61,475 bases of DNA from Spirochaetia bacterium (GCA_022768865.1 JALELH010000074.1:1-61475), one strand, 5' to 3'; counted from the stretch's first letter, positions 16,077 through 25,572 are shown. Numbers and translations: made by a program. Notes: a model not told the origin generated them from the sequence alone.

Positions 16077-17801
16077 TCATTCACATGCAGAATCTGCAGC
16101 AATCTTGCCGTAAATACAGATATCTGCAACGGCATTGCCGCCAAGACGGTTGCCGCCATGAATGCCGCCTGTAACTTCTCCTGCAGCATAAAGACCCGGA
16201 ACAGGATTTCCGTTTACATCAAGAACTTCTGCCTTTGTGTTTATTACGATGCCGCCCATTGTATGATGAATAGCAGGCCCGATTTCGCATGCGTAGAATG
16301 GTCCGTTTGTAAGCGGGCGCGGCATTTCATTCTGCTTGCGTCCAAGGGGATCTGCGCCGGAACTTACGGAATGTGCATATTCCTTCATGGTAATTTCAAA
16401 AGCATCATAAGGAATGTTAAGCTTTTCTGCAAGTTCCTTTTTTGTTTCGCCGATTGTCAAAAGACCTTTAGAAACATAGCCTTCAATGGCCTTTAAGGAT
16501 TTGCGCACGTCTTCATCAAATACGATGAATGCAGTCTGGCCTTTCTGTTCAAGGATTGCCTTTGACATTACATCGCGTGTTGCCATTTCAGTGCAGAATC
16601 TTTTTCCGTCACGGTTTACGATTATGGCACCATTGCCGCGGACAGCTTCCGTAATCATGGTTCCGTTGCCGGGAACAACAGTCGGGTGTGTCTGAATTTC
16701 ATCCATCTGTGTAAGGGCAGCATTAAACTTTTTTACCATGGCAAAGGCATCTCCTGTAGCACCCCTGTGATTAGTTGTGCCAAAGCCTTTAAGTTCTGGT
16801 TTATAAGAAACAACCATTTCTGCATTGGCACCAAAACCACCTGATGCAATTATTACGGCTTTAGCCATGATTTTATAGTCACCGTTTTTTGCACTTACAG
16901 TAACGCCTGCAGCCCTGCCATTATCTTCTATAATGTCAGTTACTTTAGAATTAAGGCGGATTTCAGCACCGGCATTTTCTGCAGCCTTTACAAGAACAGG
17001 AATTAAATGAGCACCAACAGCAGCACCACCCTGAGGTCTGTGTGTTCTTTTATTGGAACTTCCTGCCATCTTGCCTACGTCAGTAAGGTCTGCACCAATA
17101 GAAATAAGCCAGTCTACTGTAGCAGCAGATTTTTCTACCATGTTGCGCACAAGTTCCGGATTGTTTTTATTGTGGCCGCCTTTCATTGTATCGTTGAAGT
17201 AAGATTCATTGCTGTCTTCAATTCCAAGCTTCTTCTGAATTGAAGTTTCGCTGGCATTTAGTCCGCCTGTTGCGCTTATTGTGTTTCCGCCGCAGACACC
17301 CATCTTTTCAAGGACAATAACTTTCTTTCCTTTAGAAGCGGCTTCCGTTGCAGCAGTAAGGCCTGCACCACCTGCACCGATGATTACGATGTCGCAGCTT
17401 TCATCCTTTGCCTTTGCAACTTTTTCTTCTTTTCCCATGGCAAGGGCAAGGGCATTTTTAAGTGCTGCAAGAACTGCATTTGATGTAATGGTAGAACCGG
17501 AAACGGCATCAATACCGGAAACACTTCCGCCGTTCTTTACAAACTTTTCACAGATTAAACTTTCTGCAGGTTTTGCAAAATCAGTTTCTTCTTCCTGTAT
17601 TACTTTTGCAGATGCAACTTTTCCGCCTGCAACTGTAAGTTCAACTACTACAGGGCCGTTGCGTCCTTCAGAACTTGCAGTATATGTTCCGTCTGCAAGG
17701 GGTGCGGTTTTATTGCGGCATGCAATAAATGCAAGGGCAATGGCGGAAGCTACAACAAAAGCCACAGTAATGACTTTCATTTTAATTACATGTTTGTTCA
17801 T
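16077..17801 (-). CDS. Fumarate reductase-like flavoprotein, FMN-binding and FAD domains, lipoprotein
   Basis: A 574-residue exported reductase. A signal peptide ends in the lipobox AFIAC (Cys28), so it should be lipid-anchored outside the cytoplasmic membrane. Residues ~35-115 are an FMN-binding domain with the flavinylation motif DAVSGST, whose Thr is normally loaded with FMN by ApbE. The FAD domain begins at IVIIGAGGAGLTAA. Residues matching the soluble Shewanella fumarate reductase are visible: QTHPT, ITEAVRG, TRDVMS, IHHTMGG and GGNRLGGN. The TE pair in ITEAVRG favours fumarate over urocanate, but the true acceptor is unproven. AAGGAG precedes the start. A family A repeat ends just before it. 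No cytochrome domain is present. Confidence 0.88.
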   Translation of the reverse strand: MNKHVIKMKVITVAFVVASAIALAFIACRNKTAPLADGTYTASSEGRNGPVVVELTVAGGKVASAKVIQEEETDFAKPAESLICEKFVKNGGSVSGIDAVSGSTITSNAVLAALKNALALAMGKEEKVAKAKDESCDIVIIGAGGAGLTAATEAASKGKKVIVLEKMGVCGGNTISATGGLNASETSIQKKLGIEDSNESYFNDTMKGGHNKNNPELVRNMVEKSAATVDWLISIGADLTDVGKMAGSSNKRTHRPQGGAAVGAHLIPVLVKAAENAGAEIRLNSKVTDIIEDNGRAAGVTVSAKNGDYKIMAKAVIIASGGFGANAEMVVSYKPELKGFGTTNHRGATGDAFAMVKKFNAALTQMDEIQTHPTVVPGNGTMITEAVRGNGAIIVNRDGKRFCTEMATRDVMSKAILEQKGQTAFIVFDEDVRKSLKAIEGYVSKGLLTIGETKKELAEKLNIPYDAFEITMKEYAHSVSSGADPLGRKQNEMPRPLTNGPFYACEIGPAIHHTMGGIVINTKAEVLDVNGNPVPGLYAAGEVTGGIHGGNRLGGNAVADICIYGKIAADSACE

Positions 17802-17813
17802 ATATACTCCTTA

Positions 17814-18030
17814 ATTGAAAATACACGCCTTCCGGCAGAACCATGGCGAAAGTAAAAGCTCTTTAGAAGCCGATGCAAGTCGTAACTTTCGCCTCAAGAA
17901 TTGCAAGCAATTCTTGTAAAGGTTGTTTTGCGATTCTTGAGGCTGGCTTGAAGCTGCGCTGCCATTACGTCGCTTTGCTCCTGCAGATTTTTTTTCATTC
18001 ATGAACCTGCCTACGGCGTGTATTTTCAAT
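17814..18030. repeat. Nested-hairpin intergenic repeat, family A copy 2
   Basis: A 217 bp element with perfect 16 bp inverted ends, ATTGAAAATACACGCC and GGCGTGTATTTTCAAT. The next conserved parts, GGCAGAACC on one side and GAACCTGCC on the other, match the other two copies, as does GCAGATTTTTTTTCAT. Its middle has a different content: a GGCGAAAGT/ACTTTCGCC hairpin shared with the family D palindrome at 1719-1803 and a CAAGAATTGC/GCAATTCTTG hairpin. It ends about four bases before the Shine-Dalgarno of the fumarate reductase-like gene, so it would form much of that gene's leader. Confidence 0.8.
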
Positions 18031-18059
18031 AACAATTATTACCATATTAGCAAAAGTTT

Positions 18060-18821
18060 TTATTTTACCAGTTCTTTAAGGGCGGAAACTTCTTCTTCTG
18101 TAAGGCTTCTGTATTGTCCGCAGGCAAGGTTTTCATCAAGGCTTAAAGTGCCCATACTAAGGCGCTTTAGATAGACAACTTCGTTTTCCAGGGCAATAAA
18201 AATGCGCTTTACTTCGTGGAATCTTCCTTCCGTGACCGTAATCTTGCATTTGTCATCTTCAATAAATTCTATGACGCAAGGCTTTGCATCACATTCAGGA
18301 TCATTGGCAGCGGAAGGAATATGAAGGCCCTGCCTTGCTTTTTCAATGTAAACTGATTTATCCTGATCTGAAACCTTGTCACGCAGATGAACAAGATAGG
18401 TTTTCTTAACTTCGTATTTAGGAAATGTCAGCCTGTGGTTAAGTTCGCCGTCTGTAGTAAAAATCAAAAGGCCTTCCGTGTCTGCATCAAGGCGGCCCAC
18501 AGTGCTCAAGGAACCGCCCAGCCTTTTCTGATTATCTGCAGCATCAAGGAATTCATAGACAGTCTGATGGCGGTCGCTTTTAGTAGAACACACTGCACCA
18601 CCCGCCTTGTTCATCATAAAGTATGAATGCTTTTCTATTACAAGGGGTTCGCCGTTAATAACAACCTTGTCATTATCCACATCAATATGGAATTCAGGAT
18701 CCCTTACCTGAACTCCGTTAATAAGAACTTCACCGTACCGCACAAGACGCTTAACATCGCGCCTTGAACCGAAACCGCTGTTAGCAAGAATTTTATCAAG
18801 TCTTTCTTTTTCTTTCATCAT
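18060..18821 (-). CDS. 16S rRNA pseudouridine synthase, RsuA/RluB/E/F family
   Basis: A 253-residue RNA-modifying enzyme. An S4 RNA-binding domain covers residues ~5-55 (RLDKILANSGFGSRRD and GEVLINGV), followed by the pseudouridine synthase domain with the catalytic Asp in GRLDADTEGLLIF near residue 110, then KTYLVHL and EGRFHEVKRIF. It is closest in layout to RsuA (16S U516), though RluB/E/F cannot be excluded without alignment. Its start overlaps the stop of the coiled-coil gene by four bases, making a cyclase, coiled-coil protein, pseudouridine synthase operon. Confidence 0.9.
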   Translation of the reverse strand: MMKEKERLDKILANSGFGSRRDVKRLVRYGEVLINGVQVRDPEFHIDVDNDKVVINGEPLVIEKHSYFMMNKAGGAVCSTKSDRHQTVYEFLDAADNQKRLGGSLSTVGRLDADTEGLLIFTTDGELNHRLTFPKYEVKKTYLVHLRDKVSDQDKSVYIEKARQGLHIPSAANDPECDAKPCVIEFIEDDKCKITVTEGRFHEVKRIFIALENEVVYLKRLSMGTLSLDENLACGQYRSLTEEEVSALKELVK

Positions 18822-20638
18822 GGCAAGTATGGTTTTTCAAACACAATGCGGTCTCCGGAACCTATTGCAGAACTTCCGCTTAACGCAATGTTTGAAAGAA
18901 TATATTTTCCTTTTCCTTTAGATTCAACCCTGGCAATGGCAATTTTTGTTTCTCCGCGGTAAATGGAACAAGGAAATACTTTTCCTTTATTCTGATCCGC
19001 AGTAAAAATTCCACGGCTGGCCTGGCTTACATAGGCATTATATATTTTTTCTGAAACCGTTGTCACTACTCCATTGGTACCTCTGCCTGCAGCATTTTCC
19101 TGACACATGGCTTCAAGAATCTTTTCAAAATCATTCTGCATTGTGTTACGCTCTTCAATGGCAGTTTTCTTTTCGTATTCAAGTTTGTTTTTTTCTTCCA
19201 GTATCCTGTTTACTTCATTTACGCTGGAAGCATAGATTTCATTGCCTGCCTTGTTTGCCAGAGAGCGCATTGCCTTTGCATAAGTTACAATGGCCCTGTT
19301 TTCCTTATGAGGGAACTGACCGTAAACGTCTGCCAGGTAAGCAAGGTCGCTGTAATAATCCTTCTGGGCGTTAAGTGTTTTTTTAAACAGCTCTGAAGCA
19401 CCTTCTTTTGGAAGATAACTGATTCTGTCTTCCGTGCCTACTTTATATTCCGTATTGCCTGATGAACGGACTATTTTCTTTACCCTTGCATCCTTAAGCA
19501 GGGCCGGGTCATAGGCATTGACTGTTTCTTCCACATGAACCTTTTCACGTTCACTGTCAGCAGCAATGGTTTCTTCAAGTTTTTTATTAAGGGCTGCAAT
19601 CTGGCTTTCGTATTCATTTCTCTGCTCAATAAACTGTTCATCATACTTTTTCTTCTGGTTTGCCATTTCCCTTCTGTGAAGAATATCCTTGTCCTTAAGC
19701 TTGCCTTCGTATTCCGCCTGGTATTTAACCTTGTTTGAATCAAACCTGTAGCGGTCTTCCCTTAACCTTTTAATTGTGCTTACACAGTTATCAATTTCTA
19801 CTTTATAAAGGTTCTTTGCCTGGGCAAGATTATTCCTGTATTTATTACGGCTTACGGCCATTGCATCGTCATGTTTCTTTTTTGCAATTGCAAGGGCTGC
19901 TTCCAGTTTTTCATTATTCCGTTCTTCGTTTCTATCCTTGCGCATGCCCTTAAACAAACCTTTAGTCTGTTCTATTTTTTTACCTTCCTGAGCAAACTTC
20001 TTTTCAGCAGCTTTCTTTTCCTGATTGTAGGCATTGACTATGCGCTGCTTTTCTGCGGAATAGGCATCCTCTACTTTCTGGATTCTTTCAGAACGCTTCT
20101 GCTCGTATGCAAGTTTCTTTTCTTCCTGTTCCCTGATCTGGGCTTCTATCTTGTCAACGTCATTAAGGATTTCCGTAAGCTGAACGCTGTCAAAACCCTT
20201 TACGTTTACTGGAATCTTTTTATTGTTGTGGCTGACTATGGCAAAAAGAATGAATGTAATGGCAACAACAACCATTACGCAAATTAAAAGCCTGCTCCAC
20301 ATTACCTTCCATGAAAACTTAAAGCTGTTTTTCTTTGCCCTTGCAAATTCATTTTCCATACTGAATGACACTTTTACGTCATCACCGGAAATCTTTGTAA
20401 GTTCATTTTCAAGAAAAACGGAAACCTGCTTGTGAATGCGCTCATGATTAGCGCTGCCACCGTCGTGCATTACGGCAGGCACTGAACCATCCTTATGTTC
20501 TGCATTGCCTGACTTCTGCTGAATAACTTCTTCTGCAGCAGCAAGGATGGATTCCTTTGCTTTCTGATCAGCAGACTTACGCGGCTTTCTTGCCTTTGGC
20601 TTATCTTCTGTTTCTTCTATTTTGATGTCATTGTCCAT
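18818..20638 (-). CDS. Coiled-coil membrane protein of unknown function
   Basis: A 606-residue protein with no family recognised. The ATG at 20638 is chosen because GGAGTGG precedes it; an in-frame TTG at 20650 would add four residues. A Lys/Glu-rich cytoplasmic stretch of about 110 residues leads to one membrane segment (LLICVMVVVAITFILFAIV), then a long, highly charged coiled coil (roughly 165-395), and a C-terminal region containing GKVFPCSIYRGETKIAIAR and ending in DRIVFEKPYLP. The start lies inside the end of the adenylate cyclase gene, so the two are translationally coupled. It may be a structural or signalling partner of the cyclase, but that is inference from position. Confidence 0.75.
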   Translation of the reverse strand: MDNDIKIEETEDKPKARKPRKSADQKAKESILAAAEEVIQQKSGNAEHKDGSVPAVMHDGGSANHERIHKQVSVFLENELTKISGDDVKVSFSMENEFARAKKNSFKFSWKVMWSRLLICVMVVVAITFILFAIVSHNNKKIPVNVKGFDSVQLTEILNDVDKIEAQIREQEEKKLAYEQKRSERIQKVEDAYSAEKQRIVNAYNQEKKAAEKKFAQEGKKIEQTKGLFKGMRKDRNEERNNEKLEAALAIAKKKHDDAMAVSRNKYRNNLAQAKNLYKVEIDNCVSTIKRLREDRYRFDSNKVKYQAEYEGKLKDKDILHRREMANQKKKYDEQFIEQRNEYESQIAALNKKLEETIAADSEREKVHVEETVNAYDPALLKDARVKKIVRSSGNTEYKVGTEDRISYLPKEGASELFKKTLNAQKDYYSDLAYLADVYGQFPHKENRAIVTYAKAMRSLANKAGNEIYASSVNEVNRILEEKNKLEYEKKTAIEERNTMQNDFEKILEAMCQENAAGRGTNGVVTTVSEKIYNAYVSQASRGIFTADQNKGKVFPCSIYRGETKIAIARVESKGKGKYILSNIALSGSSAIGSGDRIVFEKPYLP

Positions 20639-22542
20639 ATTCCACTCCAACCGTCTGGTGCTGATTTAAGTCCCATTCTTTCAAGGAAAACTTCCGTGCA
20701 AGGCAGACCGCTCTTTTTAAATTCTGCACGTGCCGTCTTCCAGTCGCCTTCGTAATAGGTAATTAAGCCCTTTTCAAAAATGTCAAACTTAGGCTTAAGG
20801 TTTTCATAATTCCATTCTGATGCAGGGCAGTCCTTGTCCAGCGGAATATAGATTTTAACGCCTTCTGTTTTTCCTTTTACCTGAACTGTATCAAGTTCAA
20901 AAAACTCGTAGCGGATTTTAGCTTCCGGATCCTGCATTGCGTCATCACGGATATATTCACTTACAATTACAGGAACCTTATATATTCTTGTTAGGCCTTC
21001 AAGGCGGGAAGCAGAATTCACATTGTCTCCGATTACGGTATTTGCCATGCGTTCTGAAGAACCGATGTTTCCGTAGAAAACATTACCGCCGTCTATGCCT
21101 ACACCTACATCAAGCATCACAGCCTGATATACTTTTTCTTCCATTTCTGTAAGAGGCTTTTTTGCTTCCATCTGCTGGCGGCGTAAAGACATCTTGCGCC
21201 TTAAGTCTGCAGTAACGGCAGTAATTTCCCACGCAGACTTAATTGCACCAAAAGACTTATTATCCAGGGTGCCTTCTTCTATGCCGTAGCTTGCAAGAAT
21301 GGCGTCCCCGATAATGGAACCGATAATGCCCTTGTGTTCGCTTACCTTTTTGATAACGGAATCATAGTGAACATTTAAAAGACCGATAATGTCGTTTCCT
21401 AAAACTTCCGTGCGGAAGGTAAAGCTTTTAATGTCGCTAAAAAGAATTGTAAGTTCACGCTGACGGCCTTCAAGCTTAATTTCCTGCTGCTGATGAGCCT
21501 TGCGCACAACGTTTTCCGGCACAAATTTCTGGAATATATGCAGAAGGTTATTGATTGTAAAAGACAGGCGGTTAAAGTTTGCGGCAAGATAGGTAATGTC
21601 ATCATTAGGCGCACCTTCAATATCCAGTGGAACAAGAACCTGATTCTGCTGCATTTCATACATCTGGTTAGAAAACCTGTCAATGTTCTTCAATAAGCCG
21701 TCAAAGATTTTTGTGCCCATATAAACAAAGAAAGTGGTAATGCAGATTGTAAGGGCCACAATAATAATTACGACACGGTAAAGTTCCTTTTTGGCATCGG
21801 AAGTTTTATTGGCACGGACAATATACATGCGCCAGTCGTCGTGGTATTTATAAACGCCGTTGTAACTGCCGTCCTGGGAAACAAAATTAAAGGCACCCTG
21901 AATAGGTTTCTTTGCCTGTTTCTTTCTTTCTTCTGAAATCTTGTCTTCTATTTCAATAATGTCTGCACCCTTTTCTTCAAGGGCCTTACGCATCATGTCA
22001 AGGAATGAATTGCGTTCATCAAGGGGTTTGTTTATTTCTGCAAGTTTTTCCTTGTCCAGAAAGTTAGACCACCTAAGTTCCTTATTAGGGGAAGCAAAAA
22101 ACAAAATGGAACCGTTCATGTCCATGCCGAAAGCAACGCTGTTAAGTTCGCCGTCTTCAAAGCCAGTCATGGCACCTTCTGCAATGGCAGCAAGGCAGGC
22201 ATCAGTGTCCCTTGAATATTTTTCAACTTCTTTCTGGGTGTTGCACACGTTGTAAAGTTCTACAAGTTTATCTACAAGAACGATGTTGGACTTTTTAATT
22301 GTCTCACGCTGGGAAAGCATGACGGTAATAAGGTTTGTAGAAAAAATGGAAAGAAGAATCATTACGACAAAAACAGTTAAAATCTTCCATTTAATAGGAA
22401 GAATGGGAGTGTCACCCACATACTGAATAAACTTCAGCCGGTATTTCTTTTCCGGCTTAAACTTTTTTCCCCTGAACATTGATTTAACTTTGTTTGCATT
22501 AAAAACACTTTTTATTCTGCTAAAATCCGGTTTCTTCAACAT
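20617..22542 (-). CDS. Membrane-bound class III adenylate/guanylate cyclase
   Basis: A 641-residue sensor cyclase. One membrane segment at ~50-75, an extracytoplasmic sensor of about 170 residues, a second segment at ~245-270 and a HAMP-like linker lead into a class III catalytic domain (about 360-560). The two metal-binding Asp residues are in LFSDIKSF (near 367) and IGDAILASYG (near 412). GIDGGNVFYGNIGSSERM and GDNVNSASRLEGL complete the site. The Lys in DIKSF favours ATP over GTP. It probably makes cAMP in response to an external signal. It heads an operon with the coiled-coil protein and the pseudouridine synthase. Confidence 0.9.
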   Translation of the reverse strand: MLKKPDFSRIKSVFNANKVKSMFRGKKFKPEKKYRLKFIQYVGDTPILPIKWKILTVFVVMILLSIFSTNLITVMLSQRETIKKSNIVLVDKLVELYNVCNTQKEVEKYSRDTDACLAAIAEGAMTGFEDGELNSVAFGMDMNGSILFFASPNKELRWSNFLDKEKLAEINKPLDERNSFLDMMRKALEEKGADIIEIEDKISEERKKQAKKPIQGAFNFVSQDGSYNGVYKYHDDWRMYIVRANKTSDAKKELYRVVIIIVALTICITTFFVYMGTKIFDGLLKNIDRFSNQMYEMQQNQVLVPLDIEGAPNDDITYLAANFNRLSFTINNLLHIFQKFVPENVVRKAHQQQEIKLEGRQRELTILFSDIKSFTFRTEVLGNDIIGLLNVHYDSVIKKVSEHKGIIGSIIGDAILASYGIEEGTLDNKSFGAIKSAWEITAVTADLRRKMSLRRQQMEAKKPLTEMEEKVYQAVMLDVGVGIDGGNVFYGNIGSSERMANTVIGDNVNSASRLEGLTRIYKVPVIVSEYIRDDAMQDPEAKIRYEFFELDTVQVKGKTEGVKIYIPLDKDCPASEWNYENLKPKFDIFEKGLITYYEGDWKTARAEFKKSGLPCTEVFLERMGLKSAPDGWSGIWTMTSK

Positions 22543-22616
22543 AGACCTCCCTAACCCATTTTCCCATTAACATTAAATTATAAACCATTACTCTATTTTT
22601 GCAAGTTTATAGAAAA

Positions 22617-22645
22617 TAGACGCCTTTTTGCAAAAGTAGTATCAT
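22617..22645 (+). promoter_or_regulatory. Possible murJ promoter, near-leaderless
   Basis: TAGACG (22617-22622), a 17 bp spacer and TATCAT (22640-22645) stand immediately before the ATG at 22652, with six A residues between. No Shine-Dalgarno sequence is present. The arrangement is the same as for metF and the MATE gene. Confidence 0.3.
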
Positions 22646-22651
22646 AAAAAA

Positions 22652-24232
22652 ATGAAACAAAAATCATTGCTTGCAAAAGGACTTTCACTTTCTGTCCTTA
22701 CTTTATTTTCAAGAATACTGGGTTTAATAAGAGAAATGACCAAGGCACGTTTTTTAGGAACAAGTGCCTTTTCCGATGCCTTTGGAATTGCCTTCATGAT
22801 TCCAAACTTATTCCGCAGGCTATTTGCAGAAAATTCAATTTCCGTAGCATTCATTCCAACATTCAGGAATTACCTTGAAGACGCCGGAACACCGGAAGGC
22901 AAAAAGGAAGCAGAAAACTTCGTAAAGGCAACCTTTACCCTTGTTTCCTTTTTAACCGTATGCTTTGTTTCCGTCGGAATGATTTTTACGCCATGGATAT
23001 TAAAAATCTTCTATTCAACAGAAGACGCCGTTGCAATGAACGAAGCAATAATCCTTACACGCATAATGTTTCCGTACCTTGCAGTAATTTCTGTTGCAGC
23101 ATTCTTCCAGGGAATATTAAACGGACTTAAAATCTTTTCTCCATCCGGCTTTACACCCATTTTATTCAACACCATAGTAATTGCCTGCACATATATTTTT
23201 TCAAGATGGATGGCAAACCCTGCACGTGCCATGGCAATAGGCGTAATTACAGGGGGAACAGTGCAGGCCTTGTTTCAGCTGCCCTTCGTATTAAAGAACA
23301 ACTGGCGCATAACCTTTACTTCATTAAAAAAAGCATTCGGCAACGCAGGTACAAAAAAAGTCTTTGCCCTTGTAGGCCCTACAATCATCGGCATGGCAGG
23401 CTACCAGATAAACGACGTTGTATCATCTGCCCTTGCAACAAGAGCAGGAGAAGGCGTAGTTTCAAGCCTGCAGTATTCCTTAAGGCTTCAGGAACTTATA
23501 CTGGGCATCTGCGCCGTAACCATTGGCACCGTAATTCTTCCGGACCTGACAGGCTATGCAAAAAAGCAGGACTGGAAGAACTTCAATGCACTTCTTGCAC
23601 AGTCAGTAAAAATAATGGCACTGATTTCTATACCAATAACATTCTATTCCCTTTTAATGAGCAGGAACATAATAAGCCTTGTTTTTTCAGGCGGCAAGTT
23701 CAATGCAGATTCCGTAAAGATGACCATGGAAGTTTTTGACTTCCACATCATAGGCCTGTTTTTTATTGCCGTAAACAGAATAGTGTCTCCGGCATTCTAT
23801 GCACAGCAGAACACCAAAAGCCCTACCATTGCAGGCCTTGTAAACTTTGCCGTGAACATAACTTTAGCATCCCTGCTTGCAGGCAACTTTGGCGGCAGGG
23901 GAATTGCACTTGCATTGACTATTGCAAGTGCCGTAAACACGGCAGTCCTGTTTTTCTTTTTAACAAAGACAAAGGGAATTGAAGTGGGCAGCCTTGTAAA
24001 ATCCGTTGCTGCCTATGCAGTAAAGATTGCAGCATTTTCTTTAATTGCATCCGTGCCTGTTTATTTTATGCGCAGCGGAATCATTAGCCTTGCTCAAGGC
24101 CACGGAAGAATCATAAGCCACGGCATTCCCGTTGCGGCAACTGCGGCAGTCTTCGGCATGGTAGGAATTGTTCTTTTAACAGTAACCAGAGACAGCATTG
24201 TTAAAGCAGCAGTAAAGAAAATTAAGAGATAA
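22652..24232 (+). CDS. murJ: Lipid II flippase MurJ
   Basis: Flips lipid II across the cytoplasmic membrane for peptidoglycan synthesis. The 526 residues form about fourteen membrane segments in the MVF fold. Family marks are the N-terminal LTLFSRILGLIREMTKARFLG, SDAFGIAFMIPNLFRRLFAENS, AFFQGILNGLKIFSPSGFTPILFN and VNRIVSPAFYAQQNTKSPT. Arg residues in the FRRLF region are those implicated in lipid II transport. It is divergent from the cyclase operon and is followed by a family B structured repeat. Confidence 0.95.
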   Translation: MKQKSLLAKGLSLSVLTLFSRILGLIREMTKARFLGTSAFSDAFGIAFMIPNLFRRLFAENSISVAFIPTFRNYLEDAGTPEGKKEAENFVKATFTLVSFLTVCFVSVGMIFTPWILKIFYSTEDAVAMNEAIILTRIMFPYLAVISVAAFFQGILNGLKIFSPSGFTPILFNTIVIACTYIFSRWMANPARAMAIGVITGGTVQALFQLPFVLKNNWRITFTSLKKAFGNAGTKKVFALVGPTIIGMAGYQINDVVSSALATRAGEGVVSSLQYSLRLQELILGICAVTIGTVILPDLTGYAKKQDWKNFNALLAQSVKIMALISIPITFYSLLMSRNIISLVFSGGKFNADSVKMTMEVFDFHIIGLFFIAVNRIVSPAFYAQQNTKSPTIAGLVNFAVNITLASLLAGNFGGRGIALALTIASAVNTAVLFFFLTKTKGIEVGSLVKSVAAYAVKIAAFSLIASVPVYFMRSGIISLAQGHGRIISHGIPVAATAAVFGMVGIVLLTVTRDSIVKAAVKKIKR

Positions 24233-24251
24233 AAATTAATAAATAAACACT

Positions 24252-24390
24252 GCAGTTACTGGAAGAAAAAGAAAGCGATAACAGAGGCACTCAGAAGGTT
24301 GGCGAACGATTTTGCCTGCAAAATCGTGAAGTCCAATTCATATTACCTTCTATCGTGCCGAATTATCGCGCTTTTTCTGTAAGTAACTGC
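24252..24390. repeat. Nested-hairpin intergenic repeat, family B copy 1
   Basis: 139 bp made of six successive perfectly paired stems: GCAGTTACT/AGTAACTGC, AGAAAAAG/CTTTTTCT, GCGATAA/TTATCGC, GGCAC/GTGCC, GAAGGT/ACCTTC and the apical ACGATTTTGC/GCAAAATCGT. A second copy, reversed, is at 39037-39170 and changes both sides of the third stem together. It fills most of the gap between murJ and the M24 peptidase gene. It encodes no protein. Confidence 0.85.
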
Positions 24391-24447
24391 ACTATTATTT
24401 TAGCAACAATAATTCAATATAATTTAATTCACTGACAGGAGGACAAA

Positions 24448-25572
24448 ATGAATTTTGATGAAATGTATAGAAACAGGCGCAATAAGGTTGCTTCTTATCT
24501 GAAGGAACACGGCATAAAGGCTGCGGTCTTTGAAGACAGCGAAGAAAGGCGCGAACCTGCACTGCGCTATTTAACCGGACACCCCACAGATGCACTTCTT
24601 TTAATAACAGACGACGGCTCAAGCGTTTTAATTCCATGGGACGAAAACCTTGCAAGGGAACGCGCCCATACAGATCAGATAATTCCGTCTGCAAAGTATG
24701 AACGTGACTACGCAAAGGCACTGGTAGAACTTTTAAAATCCCATTCATACGCAAAAGGAAGCACCATTGCATTCTGCCAGGAAACACAGTATTGCAGGTA
24801 TGAAGAATACAAAGAAAAACTTCCTGAATGGAACCTTGAACTTAAGGCAGACAGCATTCATGACTTTGTAAGGGAAATGCGCGCCGTAAAGGATGCCTAC
24901 GAAATTGAATGCACAAAAAAAGCATGTGCCATAACAGACCAGATGGCAGAAGCAATTATAGAAAACGTTAAGAGCGGAAAGTTTACTACAGAAATGGACG
25001 TGGCACTTTTTATAGAACGCTACCTGCGGCAAAACGGCGCAGAACGAACAAGCTTTGACACCCTTGCCGCAGGACCTGCACGCAGTTTTGCAATACATGC
25101 ATTCCCGGGTTACACAGGGGGCCTATGGGCAAGCAAGGGACTTTCCATCCTGGACTTTGGCGTATGCTACGAAGGCTATGCCAGCGACTGCACCATTACC
25201 GTTGCAAAAGACCCCACAAAGGAACAGCAGCAGCTACTGGACCTTGTTCAGTCTGCCGCCGATGAATGCCGCAAGCTTTACATGCCTGGCAGAAAGATTG
25301 CCGATGCCGTTGCAAAGGCAGACGAAATATTTGCTGCATCCGGCCGCACCATGCCACACGGCCTTGGCCACGGAACAGGCCTTGAAATACACGAAGGCCC
25401 ATTTGTAAGCAAAAGGGAAAAGGCCGGCAAGGTATTTGTCCCAGGCAACATAATAACATTAGAGCCTGGTTTGTATGATCCGAGCCTTGGCGGCGTGCGC
25501 CTTGAAAACGACGTGCTCATTACAGACACCGGCAACGAACTTTTACTGCATAGCAGGATTTATGTGATGTAG
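24448..25572 (+). CDS. M24-family Xaa-Pro aminopeptidase-like metallopeptidase
   Basis: A 374-residue cytoplasmic peptidase. A creatinase-type N-terminal domain (about 1-130) is followed by the pita-bread catalytic domain. The five metal ligands are visible: Asp in LDFGVCYEGYASDCTITV (two), His in HGTGLEIHEGPF, Glu in ITLEPGLY and Glu in GVRLENDVLI. The HGLGHGTG motif supports Xaa-Pro dipeptidase or aminopeptidase activity on proline-containing peptides. AGGAGG stands before the ATG. It follows a family B repeat and does not appear to belong to an operon. Confidence 0.9.
   Translation: MNFDEMYRNRRNKVASYLKEHGIKAAVFEDSEERREPALRYLTGHPTDALLLITDDGSSVLIPWDENLARERAHTDQIIPSAKYERDYAKALVELLKSHSYAKGSTIAFCQETQYCRYEEYKEKLPEWNLELKADSIHDFVREMRAVKDAYEIECTKKACAITDQMAEAIIENVKSGKFTTEMDVALFIERYLRQNGAERTSFDTLAAGPARSFAIHAFPGYTGGLWASKGLSILDFGVCYEGYASDCTITVAKDPTKEQQQLLDLVQSAADECRKLYMPGRKIADAVAKADEIFAASGRTMPHGLGHGTGLEIHEGPFVSKREKAGKVFVPGNIITLEPGLYDPSLGGVRLENDVLITDTGNELLLHSRIYVM

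Noticed and set aside
24252..24390. tRNA or known structured RNA
   Set aside because: No cloverleaf or known conserved core; the fold is one long nested hairpin.
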